DNA from: Lachnospiraceae bacterium UBA7093
GTDB lineage: Bacteria; Bacillota; Clostridia; Lachnospirales; Lachnospiraceae
DNA length: 14,051 bases
Reading direction: 5' to 3'
NCBI GenBank assembly: GCA_002492465.1
Contig: DKYT01000039.1
Coordinates: forward strand, 1 to 14,051
The notes below the pieces were generated by a model, which searched no databases, had not been told where the DNA came from, and worked only from the letters and a program-made list of their open reading frames with translations. The position numbers and the translations under genes are program-made. Shown piece after piece: positions 7,286 to 13,427 of the stretch (positions are counted from its first letter, which is position 1; every line of letters starts with the position of its first letter).

Positions 7286-7363
7286 ACCGATAGACGGTTA
7301 GCTCCCATTATAATTAGTTAAAAAATAACCGTTCAGCTTGCGGGGCTGGGGCGGTTATTTTTT
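7286..7363 (+). promoter_or_regulatory. Leader with mutually exclusive hairpins and intrinsic terminator
   Basis: Four short complementary segments occur in order: ACCG (7286-7289), ACGGTTA (7294-7300), TAACCGT (7326-7332) and CGGTTA (7352-7357). Neighbouring pairs can form, but not all at once. The last pair forms a terminator: a 12-bp stem AAAAAATAACCG (7320-7331) / CGGTTATTTTTT (7352-7363) with an inner CAGC/GCTG stem. It sits 72 bases before the ferredoxin gene. It may be an attenuator for that gene. Because the A/T flanks work in both directions, it may instead be a boundary terminator. A TATAAT (7309-7314) lies inside it without a clear -35. Confidence 0.5.
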
Positions 7364-7435
7364 GAGTGATTACATCACAGAACTTTTTCCGGAACCGCGG
7401 TATCATCGTTTTATCAAGCTTTGGGAGGGATTTTT

Positions 7436-7645
7436 ATGAATACGGTAAAGAAACGTCGAAGGGCCTTTGTCGACCAAACGCTGTGCGTCGCCTGCGGATG
7501 CTGCGTAAAGGTTTGTCCGTTAAAGGCCATTGAAATTTTCAAAGGCATAATGGCACAGGTCCATGAGGACAAATGTGTAGGCTGCGGCAGGTGCGCAAAG
7601 GAATGTCCCGCATCTGTCATTGATATCCGGGAGGTGCAGGCATGA
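7436..7645 (+). CDS. Small 2x[4Fe-4S] ferredoxin
   Basis: A 69-residue soluble electron carrier with two cluster motifs: Cys17-x2-Cys20-x2-Cys23-x3-Cys27-Pro and Cys47-x2-Cys50-x2-Cys53-x3-Cys57-Pro. This is the classic clostridial two-cluster arrangement, and Cys22 is an extra cysteine. The basic start (MNTVKKRRR) is unusual for ferredoxins, which are mostly acidic, and could help docking to a membrane partner. The ATG at 7436 is chosen over a TTG at 7421 because GGGAGG (7423-7428) sits at correct spacing. The stop overlaps the next gene's ATG by four bases (ATGA), so the two proteins are co-translated and likely work together. Confidence 0.9.
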   Translation: MNTVKKRRRAFVDQTLCVACGCCVKVCPLKAIEIFKGIMAQVHEDKCVGCGRCAKECPASVIDIREVQA

Positions 7646-8211
7646 AAAAGAAATGGTATGATTATCTGTGGATATGGTCGTTGACATATCTGATTCTGGG
7701 GTTCGTTAATATCCTTTTCGCTTGGCTGGGTCTGCTCTGCTTTTTTATTCCTCTGATCATTTCCGTCACGAAAGGCACAAAGGCCTATTGCAACCGCTAT
7801 TGCGGAAGAGGCCAGTTATTCTCCGTTCTGGGAGGGCGGTTCGGACTTTCCAGGAAAAGAGATATTCCGAAGTGGATGAAAAGCAAGGCGTTTCGCTATG
7901 GATTTCTGATCTTCTTTTTCGCCATGTTTTTCCAGATGCTGTGGAACACGTATCTCGTATTTTCCGGATCTCAGAACTTAAGGCAGGTTGTCAAATTGTT
8001 ATGGACCTTCAAGCTGCCCTGGCACTGGGCTTATCACGGGACGCTTTTTCACGCGGGCGTCGCCCAATTTGCCTTTGGGTTTTACAGCGTCATGCTCACC
8101 TCCACAGTACTCGGACTGATCACAATGGTTCTCTTTAAACCCAGAAGCTGGTGCGTTTACTGCCCCATGGGAACGATGACCCAGCTGATCTGTAAAGCAA
8201 AAGCAAACTAA
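7642..8211 (+). CDS. NapH-like membrane protein with polyferredoxin-type Cys motifs
   Basis: A 189-residue membrane protein with about four or five hydrophobic segments (around 9-27, 28-45, 85-107, 135-165). Two cytosolic Cys clusters, C50-NRY-C54 and C171-VY-C174-P with C184, lie just after membrane helices. This pattern (Fer4_5-like) is found in NapH, NosR and CcoG C-terminal regions, which move electrons between the quinone pool and periplasmic or cytoplasmic redox partners. The number of Cys is low for two full clusters, so cluster content is uncertain. Translation is coupled to the ferredoxin. No nitrate or nitrous oxide reductase, FMN-binding protein or other partner is in the window, so the electron acceptor is unknown. 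A terminator follows seven bases after the stop. Confidence 0.75.
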   Translation: MKKKWYDYLWIWSLTYLILGFVNILFAWLGLLCFFIPLIISVTKGTKAYCNRYCGRGQLFSVLGGRFGLSRKRDIPKWMKSKAFRYGFLIFFFAMFFQMLWNTYLVFSGSQNLRQVVKLLWTFKLPWHWAYHGTLFHAGVAQFAFGFYSVMLTSTVLGLITMVLFKPRSWCVYCPMGTMTQLICKAKAN

Positions 8212-8217
8212 CAGTCC

Positions 8218-8253
8218 AGCGGCGCCTGGCCTCCCGGTCACACGCCGCTTTTT
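8218..8253 (+). terminator. Terminator of the iron-sulfur module
   Basis: Stem AGCGGCG (8218-8224) / CGCCGCT (8243-8249) is followed by a T-run to 8253. It begins seven bases after the stop codon. Confidence 0.75.
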
Positions 8254-8269
8254 GTACCGTTTTTTATTT

Positions 8270-8306
8270 GTAACCGTTCAGGCATCTGAAGGGTTACTTT
8301 TATTTT
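8270..8306 (+). terminator. Second downstream hairpin with T-rich tail
   Basis: Arms GTAACC-G-TTCAG (8270-8281) and CTGAA-G-GGTTAC (8286-8297) pair with one G-G mismatch around the loop GCAT, followed by TTTTATTTT. It acts as a back-up terminator after the iron-sulfur genes. It is the last feature before the AT-rich, gene-poor stretch. Confidence 0.65.
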
Positions 8307-8353
8307 GTCATGCATTGGATATCCAAAAAAATATTCCTTTTTATTCCTGATTG

Positions 8354-8492
8354 ATGTATGATGATAGTGAGTGTTTCTACCCTTATGAAAGGGAAGTGTT
8401 TGCCATCTTTGATGAAACATTTTTTTAATGTATTTGATACAGAATCTTATGATATCGGTTCGCTACCATATGGCTGTTCAATGATTGAATAA
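8354..8492 (+). pseudogene. Possible gene fragment, frameshifted at a T-run
   Basis: A short frame from ATG 8354 reads MYDDSECFYPYEREVFAIFD and stops at 8428, just after a run of seven T (8420-8426). Removing one T joins it to a frame reading NVFDTESYDIGSLPYGCSMI and stopping at 8492. The joined 45-residue piece has a natural, acidic protein-like composition, but I recognise no family. Its end overlaps the end of the broken nuclease gene on the other strand, so this may be where two unrelated sequences were joined. It may also be chance. Confidence 0.2.
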
Positions 8493-8964
8493 GCCGTGCG
8501 AAATAATAAGATTCCGTTCTTCACAATTCAAATTAAGAACTTCATTTAACTCTCTATCCACATCAGGATTGTTTGAAAAAATAATCCCCTTCGAGCGATA
8601 ATCTATTTCAGACAAGGTGCTGGGTCTTAGAGGATTTAGAGAAAGAGCTTGATTTTGCATTACGATTACCGCTGCAGACTGCAAGCATATTTTGATAGCT
8701 CAATGCTTTTTCCGGATCTTTACTTTGAGGAATAATGTGCTCAATGGTTGCTGCCGGTGTACCTCTTTTCTCAGGGATTGTTCTCATACAATATGCGCAC
8801 AGACATCCCTGTTCCTTTATTAAACTATCTAAAACAACATGGTAAACATCCTCGCCATTATCTCTACCCGTAGAAGCACCATGCATCCCCTCATAAGAAG
8901 CATAAGGGAGTTTCCGATATTCGCTCAAGGCCCTTGGTTCGCGCTTTTTCTCTATTCTTATCAT
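8478..8964 (-). pseudogene. ptuB: PtuB-like HNH endonuclease of a Septu system, frameshifted and truncated
   Basis: Read from ATG 8964 (GAGGTG seven bases upstream), the protein begins MIRIEKKREPRALSEYRKLP. It carries CLCAYC (54-59), IEHIIPQS (74-81, catalytic His76 region) and NMLAVCSGN (92-100), the start of the HNH fold of the PtuB/TIGR02646 family. The frame then breaks at an A4 run (minus strand; bases 8653-8656). Dropping one A resumes it as NQALSLNPLRPSTLSEI and continues to the stop at 8478. The stretch that normally follows the VC-x-GN motif and contains a Cys-Asp motif is missing, and the C-terminal part expected after VLNLNCEE is absent, leaving about 161 residues against my recollection of roughly 200 or more for the family. 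In a Septu system this subunit cuts DNA when released by PtuA. Here it is probably inactive. Confidence 0.75.
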
Positions 8965-8975
8965 AAGGAAACACC

Positions 8976-10281
8976 TCAAAACTGTTCTAAATCAAATTGT
9001 ACCCTCATCCCTATAACTTCCGGATCATCCGGATATAACTTTTCTAATTCACTCAAAACTTTCTCTGCATTTTCTAGATCATTTTCATCGATAGACTTAT
9101 AAAAACATGAAAACTGATCCATTGTTTTGGGCTGACGCTCCGAAACTCCCATGACGGAACGTAAAATACCATTGGTATCTCTCCCAAATGTCTCCGCTGC
9201 TGGCAAATCAACTTCCCAATTATTCAAAACTCTCACATTTTCCTGTTCTGGGCTGCTAATTACAGCCGGGGCATGTGTAGTAACTATAAACTGAACTTTA
9301 GGAAAAATCGTGCTGAGATCTTTTAAAATTTGCTGTTGCCGGGCTGGATGTAAATGCAAGTCCACTTCATCAATTAATACAATACCATCTGTTTGCAAAC
9401 AAACATCTCCTAGCAGCTGCGGATTAAGTACAGCCATTCGATATGCAATATCCGCAACCAGACTAATTGTACTTTTATAGCCATCACTTAACTGATTGAT
9501 CGGCATACGCATAATGTTTCCGGCATCATCCCTATAGGCAACGTCAAGTGTTTTCGTACCCATGTTATACTGCATTTTCACATAATCGCAACCAGTAATG
9601 CGTTTATAGCAGGTTTCCATTGCCTTGTAAACTGCCTCTAATTCCGGAATATCCCCAAGATCCAATTCCTTATTTTGATATTTTTGAATTGTCATTTTTA
9701 AGAACCAATTCATCATTAATTTTATATTAGCAGTTCCATCCATACAATTAACATATCCATTCAGACGGCTATTTGTTTCAAAAACATTGCTTTGTTTTTC
9801 TCTATGGTAATCCCATAAACGGCCTGTGCCATAATATGCAAGTATTGGCAATACGACACTGGTATCTCCATCACGCACCTTTTGTTGAAGCTCTACACCA
9901 AGAGAAGTCATTTCCTTAGCCTCTCCAAACAAAGTCTGTCCTGTCGATGAAGAAAGGCTCCTTGTCCATTCAATGCTATCGCCTGAAATCAACGTTTCAT
10001 CACATGCAGACGCCGTCACAATGACCGGATATTGTTCCTGCACATCTTTTGTACTGCCAACAGAATATGACTTGAGATGTGCCTGTGACCTATCAATTTT
10101 TTTCCCAGCTAAGCCATCCATCTTCACGAACATCGAACTTGCAGCAATCGCAGCACCTTCAAGAATTGAGGTTTTACCGGAACCATTAGAACCAACAATG
10201 ACTGTAAGCTTCTTATGAAATTCCATATCTAAATTTTCGGAAACATTTAAAATTGTGTAATACAATTCTACTTAGATACAT
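8976..10281 (-). pseudogene. ptuA: PtuA-like ATPase of a Septu anti-phage system, frameshifted at residue 15
   Basis: The long open frame starts without a good ATG. A strong AGGAGG at 10290-10295 instead points to ATG 10281, which reads MYLSRIVLHNFKCFR in another frame: exactly the 'I-L-x-N-F-x-C-F' opening of OLD/PtuA-type ATPases. Skipping one A in the A4 run (minus strand; bases 10234-10237) joins it to NLDMEFHKKLTVIVGSNGSG. The restored protein is 434 residues with Walker A GSNGSGKT (30-37), ABC-like signature LSDGYKS (264-270), Walker B IVLIDEVDLHLHP and a VTTHAP His. This is the sensor/ATPase subunit of Septu, which holds the PtuB nuclease. The stop is 11 bases before the nuclease ATG. 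Without correction only a restart at an internal ATG (M19) could make protein, so function is doubtful. Confidence 0.78.
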
Positions 10282-10289
10282 GTTTCCAA

Positions 10290-10295
10290 CCTCCT
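10290..10295 (-). promoter_or_regulatory. Ribosome binding site that fixes the true ptuA start
   Basis: AGGAGG on the minus strand, eight bases before ATG 10281. No comparable site precedes the TTG that opens the long frame at 10265. It therefore reveals the frameshift in ptuA. Confidence 0.75.
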
Positions 10296-10299
10296 AACA

Positions 10300-10390
10300 T
10301 TATGCCTCATCTGGAATACTTTCCATGATATCATCAAATATACAACCAAGAGCCCTGCCTATAATCTGTAGTTACATTATAGCCATGTTT
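10300..10390 (-). pseudogene. Remnant of an XRE/Cro-type HTH regulator upstream of ptuA
   Basis: A short minus-strand frame ending at TAA 10300 reads QIIGRALGCIFDDIMESIPD. This is the characteristic C-terminus of small Cro/C1-type regulators ('I-G-x-A-L-x-C-x-x-x-D-I-M-E'). A stop (10372-10374) precedes it in frame. In another frame just upstream is NVTTD, which in such regulators normally stands a few residues before this segment, so a small deletion and frameshift are likely. No N-terminal HTH is visible further upstream. The stop is 18 bases before ptuA, as in an operon. Bases 10391-10541 hold nothing I can identify. Confidence 0.5.
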
Positions 10391-10541
10391 TCATTTATTA
10401 ATCGGATAAGCGCTTATATTCCCCATCATCCGAAGTACATTTCCTTAAATTTCCGAATTCAGCAGCTTTCAAGGGTACACATAGCTAATATACATGCTTT
10501 TATTATTATGTACTTTTTAATTACCAAAGGCAAGCAAACCT

Positions 10542-10982
10542 CTACGATAACTCCTCCGCTTTTTCATTCCACACCATTGTATATTCCATTTCTTCTGTAG
10601 CCTCATCCATTCCTTCTGACGCCACAGACAATCCCTCTCTCAAATAGAAGCCTACGGCACGCCTGTTTTTTTGATAGACATTCAGCGAGAAGGAAGGATA
10701 CTTTTTCTTGACACACTCCAGAAGATCTTTTCCGATTCCCATAGAACGGCACTTTTTATCGACAAAAATTCCCGCCAGGTAATCGTCCACCAGGCCGACA
10801 AATCCCTGGATTTCCCCATTCTGTTCGAACACATAAAGATCTGCCTGCGCAAGCTGTTCCTGCACCGACTGATACTGCGACCGCCAATAATCACCCGGGA
10901 TAAAATGATGCGCTTCCGTATTGGCTTCCAGCCAAATTTGCATAACACGTTTTGTATCGTTCCTTTCAAATTTTCTGATCAT
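10542..10982 (-). CDS. GNAT-family N-acetyltransferase, YjaB-like
   Basis: A 146-residue cytoplasmic acetyltransferase that would transfer acetyl from acetyl-CoA to an unknown amine. The opening (IRKFERNDTKRVMQIWLEAN, then HHFIPGDYW) and the core LAGIFVDKKCRSMGIGKDLL, containing the acetyl-CoA pyrophosphate loop R-x-x-G-x-G, resemble the YjaB type. NVYQKNRRAVGFYLREGL is the usual motif B region with the conserved 'N-x-x-A-x-x-F-Y-x-x-x-G-F/L'. The length is normal and the gene is intact. AAGGAG precedes the start codon. It follows the AAA/nuclease gene by 47 bases on the same strand, so it may be read from that promoter. The substrate cannot be inferred, and there is no reason to link it to the broken Septu genes beyond position. 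Confidence 0.88.
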   Translation of the reverse strand: MIRKFERNDTKRVMQIWLEANTEAHHFIPGDYWRSQYQSVQEQLAQADLYVFEQNGEIQGFVGLVDDYLAGIFVDKKCRSMGIGKDLLECVKKKYPSFSLNVYQKNRRAVGFYLREGLSVASEGMDEATEEMEYTMVWNEKAEELS

Positions 10983-11029
10983 ACTTACCGGCTCCTTCTT
11001 TTCTTCTTTATGATTCCTACGGGCATATG

Positions 11030-12892
11030 TTAAATGGTCTTGATTTTTACACGTTTTCCCGAAAATGAAATTCCCAATTTGAATATAGGCGCCGCACCAA
11101 GCTCTATCAGTTCTGTATCAAAGCGTTTTTCATCGATCTGTCTGAGAGCATCCGCAGCAAGTCGCTCCATCTCTTCTTCCTTCAGATCAGTTTTCCACTT
11201 AAACTCCATAATGATTCCCGGATACTTTTTTTCTCTCGGAAACATAATAATATCATATCTTCCGTCTCCAGATTCTCTGTTGGACTTGATTCGATACTGA
11301 TGATCCATCAGTGCGACCAGGCCTAATACCAGGCCATGATAAAAACCTTCCGTTCCTCCATCATAAAAGCTCACAGAGTTATCCAGATACTCTGCAATAG
11401 CTTTCTGCAGTTTCTTATAATTGCATGTAAATAAACTCTCTGCGATTTTATTTGCAGTTGTCCTCGTAATGGCACCGATCTGCATCAGATGAAACATGAC
11501 TTCACTTTTGTAGATGGCAGCAATTTCTTTGTTCGGAATCAAAACCTCACACAAATATGCTCCATCCGGTTGCAGCTCTTTCTTCGGTGTCTTTAAATAT
11601 CCGGCAACCAATAGAAGACTGAAGATGTTATCCGGATCCTCCGCAAGGGCTCTGTATACCACATTCTGATCTATTCTGGTGATTACACACTCTCCCTGAA
11701 GCAGATCATACAATTGACCTTTTATTTCCTCTGTGGCAGTTTGAAGCACGTCTACAAGAAGTTCATTCTTTCCTGCATTTACCCAATAGGCCTGTGGAAT
11801 CCCTTTTTTCGAAACATAATTAATGACAGACCATGGATTATATATTTCCTTATTGCCAAAAAGATATCCATCATACCATTCCTTCAATTCTTCCATCTTT
11901 TCTGTCATCCCGTAATAATGAAGCATTTCATAAACTTCTGAAGCTGTAAAGCCAAAAAACTGACTATAGTCCGCATCCATGATCGAGTTAACGCTCAAAT
12001 TATTCAATCCACTGAAAATGCTCTCCTGTGCAATTCTCAAAATGCCTGTAAGAAATCCATAAGACAGATTCCTGTTATCCTTGAACGCTCCTGAAAAGAA
12101 TACTCGCATGAAATCGATAATTTCATTATAGAAATCCTTAGAATATCCTTCCTGGATCGGTGTATCATATTCGTCAATAATAATAATAGGAGCAATTCCA
12201 TAATAACCTGCCAGCATCTTTGAGAGTTTCTCAAGCGCAGCCGTCAGATCCATATAGGATACGTTGCCATTTAACATTTTTAAAAAATACTCTTTTTCAT
12301 ACTCTGCAAGCTGGCTGCCATTCAAAATTTTCGAATGTCTTCCATATTCCGCCTGTAACAGATCCTTTATTTTATCAAGCGTAGCCTGCCAGCTATCAAA
12401 CTTTACATCTTTAAAAGTCAGAAAAATAACCGGATATTTTCCCTGATGGGATGTATAGGCCTCTCCACATTGCCAGATCCTAGTATCTTCAAAATATTTG
12501 CTTGTATCTTCTTCAGATATTTCAAAGAAACAGCGAAGCATATCCATATTCAAGGTCTTACCAAAACGATGCGGTCTGGTAAACAAGGATACCAGCGGCT
12601 TTTTATCCAGAAATTCTTTAATCAGTAAGGTTTTATCCACATAATAATATTCAGACTTTGCACGTGCATAATCAGAGATGCCAATCGGCAAGGATCTCAG
12701 CTTTTCCTTCCCTCTTGTCTTTGCATATCTGCCACTGGAAATGCGCCCATCCTCCGGTTTTGTGGCTTCATCGGGAATCTGCCATCTTCCACGATCCTTC
12801 ACCGCACCCGGAATTTTTCCCTTTTTACACAAGTCATTCACAGCCCGTTCGCTGATTCCCCACTCCAAAGACTTCTGTTTACAATTCTTCAT
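11030..12892 (-). CDS. HTH - AAA-ATPase-like - PD-(D/E)XK nuclease fusion protein
   Basis: A 620-residue protein with three parts. Residues 5-45 (EWGISERAVNDLCKKGKIPG, then RWQIP) are a MerR/excisionase-like winged helix. Residues about 68-340 match the AAA-ATPase-like family (PF09820): LPIGISDYARAKS, YYYVDKT, the P-loop-like RPHRFGKT (106-113) and Walker B IIIIDEYDTP (236-245). The C-terminal part matches the PD-(D/E)XK family PF08011, with Asp547 (RYDIIM) and Glu563-Phe-Lys565 (MEFKWK) as catalytic residues. All key residues are present and the frame is intact. These proteins are common in gut Clostridia and Bacteroidetes; a nuclease role is predicted, but the biological role is unknown, with defence or mobile-element functions suggested. 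The N-terminal HTH is not part of the core family and hints at DNA targeting or autoregulation. Its promoter overlaps a long palindrome. Confidence 0.85.
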   Translation of the reverse strand: MKNCKQKSLEWGISERAVNDLCKKGKIPGAVKDRGRWQIPDEATKPEDGRISSGRYAKTRGKEKLRSLPIGISDYARAKSEYYYVDKTLLIKEFLDKKPLVSLFTRPHRFGKTLNMDMLRCFFEISEEDTSKYFEDTRIWQCGEAYTSHQGKYPVIFLTFKDVKFDSWQATLDKIKDLLQAEYGRHSKILNGSQLAEYEKEYFLKMLNGNVSYMDLTAALEKLSKMLAGYYGIAPIIIIDEYDTPIQEGYSKDFYNEIIDFMRVFFSGAFKDNRNLSYGFLTGILRIAQESIFSGLNNLSVNSIMDADYSQFFGFTASEVYEMLHYYGMTEKMEELKEWYDGYLFGNKEIYNPWSVINYVSKKGIPQAYWVNAGKNELLVDVLQTATEEIKGQLYDLLQGECVITRIDQNVVYRALAEDPDNIFSLLLVAGYLKTPKKELQPDGAYLCEVLIPNKEIAAIYKSEVMFHLMQIGAITRTTANKIAESLFTCNYKKLQKAIAEYLDNSVSFYDGGTEGFYHGLVLGLVALMDHQYRIKSNRESGDGRYDIIMFPREKKYPGIIMEFKWKTDLKEEEMERLAADALRQIDEKRFDTELIELGAAPIFKLGISFSGKRVKIKTI

Positions 12893-12933
12893 TTACACCA
12901 CTTCCTTACATACTGCGCAATTTTCTTCCGCAT

Positions 12934-12962
12934 ATTATAACAAACACCCCGCAATATATCAA
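12934..12962 (-). promoter_or_regulatory. Promoter of the HTH-AAA-nuclease gene
   Basis: Minus-strand -35 TTGATA (12957-12962, five of six), a 17-base spacer, and -10 TATAAT (12934-12939, perfect), ending 42 bases before the start codon. The -35 and spacer lie inside the inverted repeat at 12942-12990. Confidence 0.65.
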
Positions 12963-12990
12963 CTAATACCTGATATATTGCGGGGTGTTT
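12942..12990. repeat. Perfect 20-bp inverted repeat (terminator or operator)
   Basis: Arms AAACACCCCGCAATATATCA (12942-12961) and its exact complement (12971-12990) surround the nine-base loop ACTAATACC. It begins at the stop codon of the AAA-ATPase debris (12989-12991), so it may be that gene's old terminator: GC-rich base, short GTTTGTT tail on the minus strand. It also overlaps the promoter of the next gene, whose product has a DNA-binding domain, so an operator role is possible. Confidence 0.8.
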
Positions 12991-13182
12991 ATAATGACTT
13001 TAAATATTCCTCTGCGTTCAGGTATGGAATACCTTCCAGGGTATCTCTGGATCTCACCTGGATAAAGGCGGCCTTCGAAATTCAGTTTCAGGTAACTCTG
13101 TAAGAATCTGACAAATCATCGTTATCTTACCAGTCCTTCGAAGACCATAGATTACAAACACTTTATCTGTCTAACTGACGAA
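12989..13182 (-). pseudogene. AAA-family ATPase (GLRRTGK type) remnant
   Basis: One frame reads TDKVFVIYGLRRTGKITMIC then QILTELPETEF; it has a P-loop (13123-13146) of the AAA_14-like 'Y-G-L-R-R-T-G-K-T' type. A TAG (13171-13173) lies just before it. One base is missing after ETEF, and the next frame continues SKAAFIQVRSRDTL, as in intact relatives. It then jumps to EGIPYLNAEEYLKSL and a stop, which resembles the C-terminus of the same kind of protein. So a 5' deletion, an in-frame stop, a frameshift and a large internal deletion have reduced the gene to about 190 bases. It cannot be functional. Confidence 0.65.
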
Positions 13183-13427
13183 CACATCCTCCAGCTTCAT
13201 ATCACCGATGAGGGGACGAATATAGTTTGCAATCAGGCTCTTTCTTCATAGGTAGACATCGCCCAGGTGTTCACACCATAGATTGACATATACTCATCCA
13301 AAAGATCGTTGACGGTTTTAGCAGAAGGGGGAATAAAGATTCCGGACTCCTGCTCATATTCAACCTGCAACTTCCTTTTCTTTGCTTCGGCATTCGTTTC
13401 AAAGGTTTCCCACTTCTGACATTTCAC
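13183..13427 (-). pseudogene. Tyrosine recombinase (integrase) N-terminal fragment
   Basis: The frame reads KWETFETNAEAKKRKLQVEY, then PPSAKTVNDLLDEYMSIYGV and STYEER. After a one-base loss near 13235-13243 it continues SLIANYIRPLIGDMKLEDV. This is the arm-binding and SAM-like core-binding part of phage/ICE integrases ('S-T-Y-x-x-x-x-x-L-I-x-N-Y-I-x-P-x-I-G-D-x-K-L'). The true N-terminus and the whole catalytic domain are missing, and the ATPase remnant follows directly. The GTG at 13427 is not a credible start, because homologues have about 20-30 residues before KWE. It is evidence of past mobile-element activity here. Confidence 0.65.

Noticed and set aside
7366..7378. GTGAT-TAC-ATCAC palindrome resembling a Crp/Fnr box upstream of the ferredoxin gene
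   Set aside because: The half-site spacing is wrong for both the Crp and Fnr consensus, and no matching promoter is positioned next to it.
7326..8281. TAACCGTTCAG direct repeat (7326-7336 and 8271-8281) flanking the iron-sulfur module
   Set aside because: Each copy is part of a separate terminator hairpin. Eleven bases shared over about 1 kb can occur by chance, and no transposase or target-site pattern supports a mobile cassette.
8238..8420. 60-residue minus-strand frame (MFHQRWQTLPFHKGRNTHYH)
   Set aside because: It crosses two terminator regions, has no ribosome site and an unlikely composition, so it is probably chance.
8478..10281. Retron with ATPase and HNH effectors
   Set aside because: The ATPase/HNH pair also occurs in retrons, but no reverse transcriptase or msr/msd-like RNA region is visible nearby, so a stand-alone Septu-type locus fits better.
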